A stretch of 53,076 nt of DNA from Solihabitans fulvus (GCF_008386585.1 NZ_VUOB01000016.1:1-53076), one strand, 5' to 3'; numbered from the stretch's first letter, positions 42,185 to 50,085 are shown. Made by a program: numbers and translations. The notes: a model not told the origin generated them from the sequence alone.

Positions 42185-42850
42185 TCAGCTGGCCAGCGCC
42201 GCGTACACGATGATGTTGTCGCGGTAGCTGTGCGCGGCGCCGTCGAAGGACCCGCCGCAGGTGATCAGCCGCAGCTCCGGCTTGGTGGTGTCGCCGTAGA
42301 CCGCGTCGGAGGGGAACCCCGACTTGGCCACCTGCTCGGTGCGCGACACCACGAACCGCAGCACCTTGCCGTCGGTGCGGGTGACCAGCACCTCGTCGCC
42401 GGCCTTGACCTCGTGCAGCCGGTTGAAGATGCCGGGCTTGCCCGCCCCGTCGACGTGCCCGAGGATCACCGACGGCCCGACCTCGCCGGGATTGGGGCCG
42501 CCGGTGTACCAACCGGCCTGCATCTGTTGTTCGACCGGCGGCACCTGCACGGTCTTGTCCGCGTTGAGACCCAACGGCACCAGCGTCGACTTCGCGCCGA
42601 TGCGCGGCACCTCGACGCCGGCGGGCTGGACCCGCTGCTGCGTCGGCGGGGTCGCGGCCTGCGTGTTGCCGGCCGTGGCCGACTGCCCGCCGGTGGGGGC
42701 CGCGCCGGTCGGGGCCGCGCCTCCGGAGGCGGCCGAGCTGCCGCAACCGGACACCCCGAGCACCACCGCCAGCAGAGCGGCCGCCGCCCCGAGACGGCGA
42801 CCACCCTGCCTGGAGGTTGGTCCGGTGCGCGCGGTTGGCGTGGCGCGCAA
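42185..42850 (-). CDS. Class E/F-type sortase with a lipoprotein signal
   Basis: This sortase has 221 residues. The catalytic residues are His132 (VILGHVDGAG), Cys198 (LRLITCGG) and Arg210 (HSYRDNIIVY). The N-terminus has basic residues, the hydrophobic LGAAAALLAVVLGV and the lipobox VSGC with Cys36, so the protein seems to be a lipoprotein rather than a type II membrane protein as most sortases are. A low-complexity Ala/Thr/Gly linker (37-75) spaces the domain from the membrane. There is no ATG; TTG 42850, 2 nt after the stop of the upstream substrate gene, is the best start, implying translational coupling. Family E versus F is not settled. Confidence 0.85.
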   Translation of the reverse strand: MRATPTARTGPTSRQGGRRLGAAAALLAVVLGVSGCGSSAASGGAAPTGAAPTGGQSATAGNTQAATPPTQQRVQPAGVEVPRIGAKSTLVPLGLNADKTVQVPPVEQQMQAGWYTGGPNPGEVGPSVILGHVDGAGKPGIFNRLHEVKAGDEVLVTRTDGKVLRFVVSRTEQVAKSGFPSDAVYGDTTKPELRLITCGGSFDGAAHSYRDNIIVYAALAS

Positions 42851-42852
42851 CG

Positions 42853-43209
42853 TCAGCTCGCGTCCGTGGCGCGGCGGCGGCGCAGCACGAACGCGCCGAG
42901 GCCGGCGACCGCGGCCAGCGCGCCGACGCCGCCGAGCAGCGGCGCGTTCACGCCGGACTGCTCGACCGGGCCGCCGCCGGTCTGCGGGGCGCCCTTGGGC
43001 CGGTCCGGCACCTGGACCCCCGCCGTGGGCTTGTCCGGGGCCTGCGTGACGGTCGAGGACGGGCCGGCCTTGTCCGTCGGGGCCTGCGTCACCGTCGAGG
43101 CAGGCGGGGAGATCGTCGGGGCGTTGTCGGCGAGGGCGGAGGGGGCAGCCGTCGCCAGGGTGGCCAGGCCGAGCGCGCCGGCGACCAGAAGCATGCGTCC
43201 GTACTTCAC
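42853..43209 (-). CDS. Putative sortase substrate, cell-wall-anchored protein
   Basis: This protein has 118 residues. A signal peptide (to about ALA, residue 27) is followed by two repeats, STVTQAPTDKAG (38-49) and STVTQAPDKPTAG (52-64), then the sorting region KGAPQTGGG (72-80), a hydrophobic helix (APLLGGVGALAAVAGLGAFVL) and the basic tail RRRR. This is the layout of an LPXTG-like wall protein, with APQTG as the likely cleavage motif. The start is GTG 43209 with GAGGAG 5 nt upstream. It is directly before and coupled to the sortase gene. The exposed part is only about 45 residues. Confidence 0.82.
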   Translation of the reverse strand: MKYGRMLLVAGALGLATLATAAPSALADNAPTISPPASTVTQAPTDKAGPSSTVTQAPDKPTAGVQVPDRPKGAPQTGGGPVEQSGVNAPLLGGVGALAAVAGLGAFVLRRRRATDAS

Positions 43210-43235
43210 AGGAGCTCCTCAATTCATCGACTGCG

Positions 43236-43312
43236 GTGAAGCCGTTCTCCGGCAACGACTTCAAGCATGATCAGGAGATTTCAAGAACCCGTTCGGACGA
43301 TGTGAAGAACCT
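43236..43312. promoter_or_regulatory. Direct repeats in the divergent sortase/ROK promoter region
   Basis: Related motifs recur at about 20-24 bp steps: GTGAAG (43236), TTCAAG (43260), TTCAAGAACCC (43280-43290) and TGTGAAGAACCT (43301-43312). The last two are 22 bp apart and align further (GTTCGG with GTTTTGG). Two helical turns between direct repeats is normal for OmpR-family proteins. The last is identical to the motif upstream of the response regulator. Confidence 0.5.
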
Positions 43313-43347
43313 GTTTTGGTCCAATTCCGCCTGGTCACGGGTGCCGC

Positions 43348-43353
43348 TATACG
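43348..43353 (+). promoter_or_regulatory. -10 element of the ROK kinase gene
   Basis: TATACG, with a weak TTCCGC 17 bp upstream, would start transcription near 43360, leaving a leader of about 30 nt before GTG 43390. The direct repeats at 43279-43312 end just above its -35. Confidence 0.45.
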
Positions 43354-43389
43354 CTCGTTCCGGTAGTGACGAATCGGGAGGATCGGAAC

Positions 43390-44280
43390 GTGACGGACCT
43401 GGTGCTGGCACTGGATGTCGGCGGCACGAAGATCGCCGGCGCGCTGGTGGACCGGGACGGCCGGGTGCGGCGGTCGGCGCGGCGGCCGACCCCCGTCGAC
43501 GACGCGGAGCGCACCTGGCAGGAGGTCCGCGCGGTCATCACGGAGGCGCTGGCCGGCGAGGTCGTCGCCGGGGTCGGCATCGCCTGCGCTGGCCCGGTGC
43601 ACACCGGAGACGGCACGGTCAGCCCGATCAACATCGAGCGGTGGCAGGACTTTCCGCTGCGCGACCGGGTGGCCGACGAGCTGCCCGGCGTGCGGGTGGA
43701 GCTGGCAGGCGACGGCGTCTGCATGGCGCTCGGCGAGCACTGGCTCGGCGCGGCGCGGGAGAGCAGGTTCGTGGTGGGCCTGGTGGTGTCGACGGGTGTC
43801 GGCGGCGGCCTCGTGCTGGACGGGAAGCCCTACGGCGGGCGGTCCGGGAACGCCGGGCACCTCGGCCACGTGGTGGTCGAGCCGGACGGGCTGCCGTGCA
43901 CCTGCGGCGGCCGGGGCTGCGTTGAGACGGTGGCTGGCGGCCCGAACCTGGTTCGGTGGGCGCGCGCGCAGGGCTGGCAGGCGCGGGACGCCGCCGAACT
44001 CGCCGAGCAGGCGCGGGCGGGCGAGGAGATCCCGCTGGCGGCGTTCGAGCGGGCCGGCCGCGCGGTCGGGCTGGCCATCGCCGCGACCGCCGCGGTGTGC
44101 GACCTCGACCTCGCGGTGATCGGCGGCGGCGTGGCGCAGGCCGGGGAGCTGCTGTTCGGGCCGGTGCGGCGGACGCTGGCCACGCACGCCGGGCTGTCCT
44201 ACCTGGCCGGCCTCACCGTCGTCCCGGCCACCCTCGGCGGCGACGCGGGCCTGGTCGGCGCGGCCCGGCTGGTGACCTGA
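43390..44280 (+). CDS. ROK-family sugar kinase
   Basis: This sugar kinase has 296 residues. The N-terminal phosphate loop is LALDVGGTKIAGALV, the likely catalytic Asp108 is in AGDGVCMALGEH, and the zinc module has Cys170, Cys172 and Cys177 (CTCGGRGCVE). The substrate loop reads GNAGHLGH, with His157 where glucokinases have Glu (E-x-GH); E. coli NanK has the same His (from memory), so an N-acetylmannosamine-like substrate is possible. The start GTG 43390 has GGGAGG upstream; an earlier in-frame codon (43366) lacks one. It is divergent from the sortase locus. A wall-sugar salvage role would fit but is inferred. Confidence 0.87.
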   Translation: MTDLVLALDVGGTKIAGALVDRDGRVRRSARRPTPVDDAERTWQEVRAVITEALAGEVVAGVGIACAGPVHTGDGTVSPINIERWQDFPLRDRVADELPGVRVELAGDGVCMALGEHWLGAARESRFVVGLVVSTGVGGGLVLDGKPYGGRSGNAGHLGHVVVEPDGLPCTCGGRGCVETVAGGPNLVRWARAQGWQARDAAELAEQARAGEEIPLAAFERAGRAVGLAIAATAAVCDLDLAVIGGGVAQAGELLFGPVRRTLATHAGLSYLAGLTVVPATLGGDAGLVGAARLVT

Positions 44281-44308
44281 GGGACTCCGTCAGGACGTTG
44301 GGTGACAT

Positions 44309-44350
44309 GAAGGGACCCTTCAGGACATTGGTGTCCTGAAGGGTCCCTTC
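44309..44350. terminator. Strong bidirectional terminator
   Basis: A perfect 19-bp stem (44309-44327 with 44332-44350) has a TTGG tetraloop. Each arm holds the self-complementary GAAGGGNCCCTTC. It lies between the convergent ROK and symporter genes. The GAAGGGACCCTTC core looks like the dispersed palindromes I recall from Amycolatopsis-type genomes. Confidence 0.85.
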
Positions 44351-44364
44351 GTGACCGCGGTGGG

Positions 44365-46011
44365 TCAGTGGACGGCGATGGGCTTGACGTTGGGGCTGCC
44401 GTCCTCGGCGTGGTAGTCGGCCGGGTGGGTGCGGTCAAGGCCGTTGGACACCTTGAACGCGTGCGCGATCACCGTCACCACGACGGCGACCACGGCGTTC
44501 GCGGCCAGGGCGACCACGCCGACGTAGATCTGCGTCTGCGAGCCGCCGAACGGGTGCCAGCCGAGGAGCGACAGCTTCTCCAGGGTCAGCGCCGAACCGC
44601 CGAAGTGCGCGTGGTTCGTCGCCGGGTTGGGGATCGTGTACAGCAGGTACAGGCCCCAGCCCATGCCGACGAACCAGCCGATGACCAGGCCCCGGATGTG
44701 CAGCCAGCGCGTGTAGAGCGCGACGGCGACCGCCGGCAGCGTCTGGAGGATCATCACGCCGCCGATGAGCTGGAGGTCGATGGAGAACTGCGGGTCGATG
44801 AACAGGATGAACGCGACCGCGCCGAACTTCACCACCAGCGAGGCGAGCTTGGCCTGCTTGGCCTCCTGCGCCGGGGTGGCGCCCCGGTTGACGTACTCCT
44901 TGTAGATGTTGCGGGTCCACAGGTTCGCCGCGCCGATGGACATAATCGCGGCCGGCACCAGCGCGCCGATGCCGATCGCGGCGAAGGCGATGCCGGCGAA
45001 CCAGGACGGGAACTGCTGGTCGAACAGGACGGGGAAGATCGTGTTCGAGTCGGGCTTCCCGGTGGCGTGGTTGACGATCGGCTTCGCGCCGGAGGTCAGC
45101 GCGATGTAGCCGAGCATGGCGAGCACGCCGAGCAGCACCGAGTAGATCGGCAGCGCCATCATGTTCTTCTTGATCACCTTGCGGCTCTTGGACGCCAGGA
45201 TGCCCGTCTGCATGTGCGGGTAGAGGAACAGCGCGAGCGCGGAGCCGAGCGCAAGCGTGGCGTACTGGAGCTGGTTGCTGCCGGTCAGGAAGATCGAGCC
45301 CTTCGGCTTGCCGTTCGCGCCCGGCTTGGCCAGCGCGTCCGACGCGGAGTCGAAGATGTGGCCCCAGCCGCCGAACTTGCTCGGCAGGTAGATCGCCGCG
45401 ACGAGGATGACCACATAGATCAGGCCGTCCTTGACGAACGCGATCAGCGCGGGCGCGCGCAGCCCGGACTGGTAGGTGTACAGCGCGAGGATCAGGAAGG
45501 CGATCAGCAGCGGCAGGTGGCCGAGCAGGCCACCGGCGTTGAGGCCCATGGTGCGCAGCACCGCCTCGAGGCCGACCAGCTGGAGCGCGATGTAGGGCAT
45601 GGTGGCGACGATGCCGGTGATGGCGACCAGGAACGCCAGCGTGCGCGAGCCGTAGCGGCCGCGCACGAAGTCGGCGGTGGTCACGTAGCCGTGCACCCTG
45701 GAGACCGACCACATCCGCAGCAGCGGCAGGAACACCAGCGGGTAGACGATCACCGTGTAGGGCAGCGCGTAGAAGCCGAGCGCGCCGGCCCCGAAGATCA
45801 GCGCGGGCACCGCGACGAAGGTGTAGGCGGTGTAGAGGTCGCCGCCGACCATGAACCAGGTGATCCAGGAGCCGAACTTCCTGCCGCCCAGCCCCCATTC
45901 GTCGAGGTGGTCGAGGCTGGAGCCCGCGTTCTTCCACCGCGAGGCCACGAAGCCGAGCACGGTCACGAGCAGGAACAAGGCCGAGAACACCACGAGCTCG
46001 GTCCACTGCAT
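44365..46011 (-). CDS. Sodium:solute symporter (SSS family, monocarboxylate-type)
   Basis: This transporter has 548 residues and about 13 helices. SSS features are WGLGGRKFGSWITWFMVGGDLYTAYTFVAVPA (near 35-66), VHGYVTTADFVRGRYGSRTLAF and IAFAAIGIGALVPAAIMSIGAANLWTRNIYKEY (in parts). Proteins of this branch, such as MctC, take up acetate, pyruvate or propionate with sodium or protons. ATG 46011 shares its last base with the stop of the DUF3311 gene. The pairing with DUF3311 is standard for these carriers. Monocarboxylate use is inferred from family and pairing. Confidence 0.9.
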   Translation of the reverse strand: MQWTELVVFSALFLLVTVLGFVASRWKNAGSSLDHLDEWGLGGRKFGSWITWFMVGGDLYTAYTFVAVPALIFGAGALGFYALPYTVIVYPLVFLPLLRMWSVSRVHGYVTTADFVRGRYGSRTLAFLVAITGIVATMPYIALQLVGLEAVLRTMGLNAGGLLGHLPLLIAFLILALYTYQSGLRAPALIAFVKDGLIYVVILVAAIYLPSKFGGWGHIFDSASDALAKPGANGKPKGSIFLTGSNQLQYATLALGSALALFLYPHMQTGILASKSRKVIKKNMMALPIYSVLLGVLAMLGYIALTSGAKPIVNHATGKPDSNTIFPVLFDQQFPSWFAGIAFAAIGIGALVPAAIMSIGAANLWTRNIYKEYVNRGATPAQEAKQAKLASLVVKFGAVAFILFIDPQFSIDLQLIGGVMILQTLPAVAVALYTRWLHIRGLVIGWFVGMGWGLYLLYTIPNPATNHAHFGGSALTLEKLSLLGWHPFGGSQTQIYVGVVALAANAVVAVVVTVIAHAFKVSNGLDRTHPADYHAEDGSPNVKPIAVH

Positions 46012-46322
46012 CAGCGCTTCCTCCTGTCCGAGGTGCTGCTGTCGAGGTCGTCGACGGTCGGCCGGCCGGAGTGGTCGGTCGCGGAGGTGGGCTCGTCCTT
46101 GGTCTTGACGTACACGATCGCCACGCAGATCGCGCTGACCGGCACGAACGCGAGCTGGTACCAGTAGAAGAACGGCAGCCCGACCAGCCTGGGGCCGTCG
46201 AAGTTGAACCACGGCGTGACGAGCATCAGCAGTGGTGCCAACAGCACCAGATTCCACGCGTTCCAGCGGAGGCCGGAGCCGTGGTCATGGCTCCCGGCCC
46301 GAGGCGGTTGAGCAGGCGGCAT
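46011..46322 (-). CDS. DUF3311 small membrane protein
   Basis: This protein has 103 residues and two helices (WNLVLLAPLLMLVTPWF and FYWYQLAFVPVSAICVAIVYV) with the motif PRLVGLPFFYWYQL, typical of DUF3311. It regularly precedes SSS-type carriers and is thought to be a small partner subunit. GGAGGACACA precedes ATG 46322. Its stop overlaps the symporter start by one base (TGATG). Confidence 0.88.
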   Translation of the reverse strand: MPPAQPPRAGSHDHGSGLRWNAWNLVLLAPLLMLVTPWFNFDGPRLVGLPFFYWYQLAFVPVSAICVAIVYVKTKDEPTSATDHSGRPTVDDLDSSTSDRRKR

Positions 46323-46843
46323 TGTGTCCTCCGTGCGGCCCTGGACAGCCCCGTTGACGAGGCGTGAGCGGATGCTAGGCCGTGGGAGGGATGTCGTCAC
46401 CGTTTCGAGTCGGTTACGCCCGATGGTCATGGTCAAATCGTGATATTTTTTCCGCATAGTGAAACTTGGCCAACGGGAAACGGCCCAGTCGGCGCACCGG
46501 TACGACGTCTGTCCAACGATGCTCTCGCCCATGAAGTTCTTGGCGACAGAGTAATCGCACAGAACCGGCCGACTCACCCGTCCGGCGGTATGCCCTAACC
46601 GGAGCCGTCGCAATTATTCGAGATAGGGTTTGTCTACGGTGACGGCCGATCTGGGTGGTTAGCAACCGGCCCGCTCTCCCAGACTGCCCTCGTAACTGGG
46701 GTCGACATTACTGGGGACAACCAACGCACACCTTCGCCTCGGCCGCGCCGCGCGACCGAGGGGTTCGCCGCTGCACGAGTTCGTTCTGGACGGTGAAAGA
46801 CCAATTCGGCCACCATGGGGGCCATTAACCTAAGGACATCGTC
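46323..46843. other. 521-bp divergent intergenic region
   Basis: No gene is convincing on either strand. It contains a markedly AT-rich patch at about 46430-46470 with a T6 run, probably the symporter promoter, and a CCTCGG/CCGAGG hairpin near 46736-46760. TAACCT (46826-46831) is a possible -10 for the rightward gene and lies directly before AAGGAC, its Shine-Dalgarno. The length suggests regulatory input, but I recognise no specific site. Confidence 0.4.
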
Positions 46844-48133
46844 ATGGCGCTTGCGTTTCCTTCTGGTCACCAACCTCGTTACACGAACTTCGAGCTGGTC
46901 GGACTGTCCGACGAGACCATGCGGGAGGGCGGCGAACGCGCCCTCTTCGGCGCGGACGACAGCCGCAAACTGCGGCTCATCGAGGCGCTCGCCGACGCCG
47001 GGATCCGCGATATCGACCTCGGCTCCGGACTCACCGAGCCGGCGTTCCTGCTGCGCTGCCTCGACTCGCAGAAGTTGCTCGGCCGCATCCCGGCCGACAC
47101 GCAGTTCGTGTTCAACCTGACGCTGAAGACGTGGGAGCCGCTGTCCGAGGCGCTGCGCGTGATCCCGCGCGAGTACCTGGAAAAGATCCAGGTCAGCCTG
47201 GGTATGGTCGAGTACAGGTCGGACGAGAACCTGCTGGAACGGGCGCACGACAAGCTGCTGTCCATCGGGGTCGGCTCGTTCCGGGCGAGCATTCTCAACG
47301 CCTTCGCGCACGAGATCGACGACGACCGCTACGAGTTCATCAACAAGCAGATCGCCAGGGTCCGCCAGCGCGGTATCGACCTGGTCAGGGTCAACGACTC
47401 GATCGGCACGCTCTACCCGGACGCCACCGCCGTGCTCGCCGCGAACCTCGTGCGCGACAACCCCGACATCACCTTCTACCTGCACTCGCACGACGACCGG
47501 GGGCTCGGCCTCGCCAATTCCCTCGCCTCGATCTTCCACGGCTTCGCGATGGTCGAGGGCGGGGTCGGCGGCTTCGGCAACCGGGCCGGGCTGGCCAATG
47601 TCGAGGTGCTGAGCCAGATATTCGCCGAACGCGGCATCACGGTGGCCGGCGCGCCGTTGGACACCGCGAAGCTGTCGAAGGCCGCGGCGCTGGCCGAAGA
47701 CGTCTTCATGGTGTTGCCCAACGTCTACCGCCCGGTCAGCGGAATGCTGGTGGAGAACGAGAACGCGGGCATCGTGAACGTGCCCGACTATCTCGGCGTG
47801 AGCCGCCCGGTCGACTACTTCCTCAACCCGATCGGCCTGTTCCCCGACACCGTCGGGCAGATCCTGGCCAACACCGGGCTGCCGAGCGAGTACCTGGCCG
47901 ACGAGGAGTTCCTCGCCGCGGTGACCAACCGCCTGGTGACCAGGATGGAACACGAGCTCTACTGGGAGAAGCGGGCCAAGTTCGACGAGCTGCTGCGGCA
48001 GGTCACGGACTTCTACACCGGGATCGTGCGGCTGGAGGACGTGCAGACCACGGCGCTGGAAGTGTTGCAGGACAAGGCACTCCGGTCGGCGGTCGGCAGC
48101 CGCGAGACCGCGCGGACGGCGGAGGAACGGTGA
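46844..48133 (+). CDS. HMGL-like DRE-TIM metallolyase, substrate unknown
   Basis: This TIM-barrel enzyme has 429 residues and belongs to the superfamily of HMG-CoA lyase, isopropylmalate synthase and 4-hydroxy-2-oxovalerate aldolase. The catalytic first strand reads GLSDETMREGGE (DxTxRxG pattern), the metal-binding HSHDDRGLGLANSLA gives His-x-His, and GGVGGFGNRAGLANVEVL is the family loop. It lacks the C-terminal regulatory domain of isopropylmalate synthase. AAGGAC precedes ATG 46844. It is followed by a carrier of the AEC family, so it may act on the carboxylic acid that carrier moves (inference). I cannot name the substrate. Confidence 0.82.
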   Translation: MALAFPSGHQPRYTNFELVGLSDETMREGGERALFGADDSRKLRLIEALADAGIRDIDLGSGLTEPAFLLRCLDSQKLLGRIPADTQFVFNLTLKTWEPLSEALRVIPREYLEKIQVSLGMVEYRSDENLLERAHDKLLSIGVGSFRASILNAFAHEIDDDRYEFINKQIARVRQRGIDLVRVNDSIGTLYPDATAVLAANLVRDNPDITFYLHSHDDRGLGLANSLASIFHGFAMVEGGVGGFGNRAGLANVEVLSQIFAERGITVAGAPLDTAKLSKAAALAEDVFMVLPNVYRPVSGMLVENENAGIVNVPDYLGVSRPVDYFLNPIGLFPDTVGQILANTGLPSEYLADEEFLAAVTNRLVTRMEHELYWEKRAKFDELLRQVTDFYTGIVRLEDVQTTALEVLQDKALRSAVGSRETARTAEER

Positions 48134-48148
48134 CGGCGGAGGAACGGT
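48115..48148 (+). repeat. Exact 17-bp tandem repeat across a stop codon
   Basis: GACGGCGGAGGAACGGT is present at 48115-48131 and again at 48132-48148. The TGA stop of the HMGL-like gene lies at the junction of the two copies. Confidence 0.9.
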
Positions 48149-48177
48149 CACGAGCACGGTAACGAGCCAGGACTGAC

Positions 48178-48212
48178 GGCCCGGTTCGGCGGTTCGGCCG
48201 TCGAACCGGGCC
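48178..48212 (+). terminator. Terminator after the HMGL-like gene
   Basis: The 10-bp arms GGCCCGGTTC (48178-48187) and GAACCGGGCC (48203-48212) are perfect complements with a 15-nt loop. It would separate the HMGL-like and AEC genes at least partly. Confidence 0.6.
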
Positions 48213-48255
48213 GGGGCCGAACCGGGCGGGAGCGTGTCCGCACGACCCACTCCCG

Positions 48256-48289
48256 CATCCGCACCAAGAGGACATCCGCACCAAGAGGA
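48256..48289 (+). repeat. Exact 17-bp tandem repeat carrying a duplicated ribosome-binding-like site
   Basis: CATCCGCACCAAGAGGA occurs at 48256-48272 and 48273-48289, directly before the AEC gene. Each copy ends AAGAGGA, so the Shine-Dalgarno-like stretch is doubled; the nearer copy is about 12 nt from the ATG. Confidence 0.9.
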
Positions 48290-48301
48290 ATTGGGCACGC
48301 A

Positions 48302-49279
48302 ATGGGCAACGGGTCGATCCTCGGGACCGTCATTCCCCTGTTCGCGCTGGTGCTTGTCGGATACGCGGCAAGTTATTTCCCCGCCTTCGAGAGCGTCGCG
48401 ACCTCGCAGGCGATCAACAACTTCGTGTTCTGGGTCGCGCTGCCCGCGCTGCTGTTCAGCTCGGTGGCCACCGCCGACCTGTCCGCCGGGATTCCGTGGT
48501 CGTTCGTGCTGGCCAACCTGCTGGCCATCGCCGTGATCTACGTGTTCGGGTTCCTGTTCTCCCGCGCGGCCTTCCGGCGCGACGCGCCGACCGGGCTGGT
48601 CACCGGCATGCTCGCCGGCTACGGCAACGTCGCCTACCTCGGCGTGCCGCTGCTGGTCGGCACGCAGGGGGCCGCCGCGGCGCTGCCCGTCGCGCTCGGC
48701 CAGCTCATCCACAACCTGTCGTTCATGATCTCCTACCCCGCCGTCGCCGCGGTGCTGTCGGCCAGAGCCGCGGGTCCCGGCGCCGCCAGGACGACCACAC
48801 TGACACGCGACATCACCCGCAGCGTCGTCCTCAACCCGGTGACGCTGTCGGTGGCCGCCGGGCTCGTGTTCGCGATCCTGCGGATCGGCCTGCCAGGTCC
48901 GCTCGCGCACACCACCCAGCTGCTCGGCGGGGCCGCCGCGCCCGGCGCGCTGTTCACCCTCGGGCTGACGCTGCGCAGGGCCGTCGCCGCGTTCCGGGAC
49001 GGCAGCGTGCGGGTCAGCGAGGTCGGCCTCACCGTCGGCGTGAAGCTCGTGGCGATGCCGCTGCTCGCGCTGCTGCTGGTGACCTTCGTGATCCACCTGC
49101 CGCCGATCTGGGCCTACACCACGGTGGTGCTGTGCGGCCTGCCCAACGCGGTCACGGCCTATGTGCTGGCGCAGCAGTCGAAGGTGGCTGTGCAGCAGGC
49201 CGCGGCCGCCGTGGTGTTCTCCACGCTTGGCTCGGTGCTGACCCTGTCGGTGCTTACCGGGCTGCTCGCGCACACCTAG
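48302..49279 (+). CDS. AEC-family transporter
   Basis: This membrane protein has 325 residues and ten helices in two repeats of five. It shows NNFVFWVALPALLFSSVA, GMLAGYGNVAYLGVPLLVG and VLCGLPNAVTAYVLAQQ, all typical of the auxin efflux carrier/malonate transporter family. Bacterial members carry malate, malonate or similar dicarboxylates. ATG 48302 is preceded by a GAGGA stretch in a tandem repeat. Its neighbours are an HMGL-like enzyme and a GntR/FCD regulator, so a carboxylate or 5-oxoproline-related substrate is plausible. It is convergent with the GntR gene, 18 bp apart. Confidence 0.88.
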   Translation: MGNGSILGTVIPLFALVLVGYAASYFPAFESVATSQAINNFVFWVALPALLFSSVATADLSAGIPWSFVLANLLAIAVIYVFGFLFSRAAFRRDAPTGLVTGMLAGYGNVAYLGVPLLVGTQGAAAALPVALGQLIHNLSFMISYPAVAAVLSARAAGPGAARTTTLTRDITRSVVLNPVTLSVAAGLVFAILRIGLPGPLAHTTQLLGGAAAPGALFTLGLTLRRAVAAFRDGSVRVSEVGLTVGVKLVAMPLLALLLVTFVIHLPPIWAYTTVVLCGLPNAVTAYVLAQQSKVAVQQAAAAVVFSTLGSVLTLSVLTGLLAHT

Positions 49280-49297
49280 GGCTGCTGGGATGAGTCC

Positions 49298-50005
49298 TCA
49301 GGTGGTTGGCAGCCTGGCGAATGCGTCGACCAGCTGGCGTTCGGCGGCGTCGAAGTACTCGCGCAGGGTGCGCTCGGCCTCGTCCAGCTCGTTCCGTTCT
49401 AGCAGGTCGATGATCTGCCGGCGCCACGGCACGTATGCCTCGTAGAACTCGCGGTGCTCGCCCATCACGTGGAAGACCAGGCGCAGCTCGGCGAGCAGCC
49501 GGCCGACGGCCTCGTCCACCCGTGGGCTGCCGGCCAGCCCGGCCATCGCCCGGTGGAACTTCAGGTTCGCCGTGCCGACCTGCGGCCACTGGTCCCTCGC
49601 CGCGGCCTCCTCGCTCTCCCGCACCGCGTCGGCGAGCGCCGCGTGGGCCACGTTCGAAGCGTGCGGCCACCGCCGCAGCGCCCCGCACTCGATGATCCGG
49701 CGCGCCCGGTAGAGGTCGGTGACGTCCTGCGCGGTCGGCACGCGGACGAACACGCCCCTGCTGTACTCGTGCACCAGCAGGCGCTCGTGGGTGAGCAGCC
49801 GAAACGCCTCGCGCAGCGTGTTGCGGGAGACCCGGAGCGCACCGCCGATGGCCTCCTCGGACAGCCGCAGGCCGGGCGCCAGGTCGCCCTCGAGCACCCG
49901 GGTGCGCAGCACCTCGGCGACCCGCTCTGCCGTGCTCGACCGGCCGAGATCGGGTCGGTCGCCTGCCAACGAGGTCAGCCAGTCGTCGGGTCGTGCGGTC
50001 GTCAT
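49298..50005 (-). CDS. GntR-family regulator, FadR/VanR (FCD) type
   Basis: This regulator has 235 residues. The winged helix reads RVAEVLRTRVLEGDLAPGLRLSEEAIGGALRVSRNTLREAFRLLTHERLL (in parts), and the C-terminal FCD domain has its metal-binding residues expected in LYRARRIIECGALR, NLKFHRAMAGLAGS and FHVMGEHREFYEAY (Asp/His positions). The start ATG 50005 has GAGGTG upstream. It is divergent from pxpA. A perfect palindrome at 50086-50100 between the genes is its likely operator, so it probably controls the pxp operon in response to a carboxylate such as 5-oxoproline (inference). Confidence 0.9.
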   Translation of the reverse strand: MTTARPDDWLTSLAGDRPDLGRSSTAERVAEVLRTRVLEGDLAPGLRLSEEAIGGALRVSRNTLREAFRLLTHERLLVHEYSRGVFVRVPTAQDVTDLYRARRIIECGALRRWPHASNVAHAALADAVRESEEAAARDQWPQVGTANLKFHRAMAGLAGSPRVDEAVGRLLAELRLVFHVMGEHREFYEAYVPWRRQIIDLLERNELDEAERTLREYFDAAERQLVDAFARLPTT

Positions 50006-50085
50006 GCCCACCTCATCGATGCCGTGCCGCGTGGGCCCCGAGTCTAGTGATCGAACCGAAGAAACGTCGGATCGGAGTATTGAAG

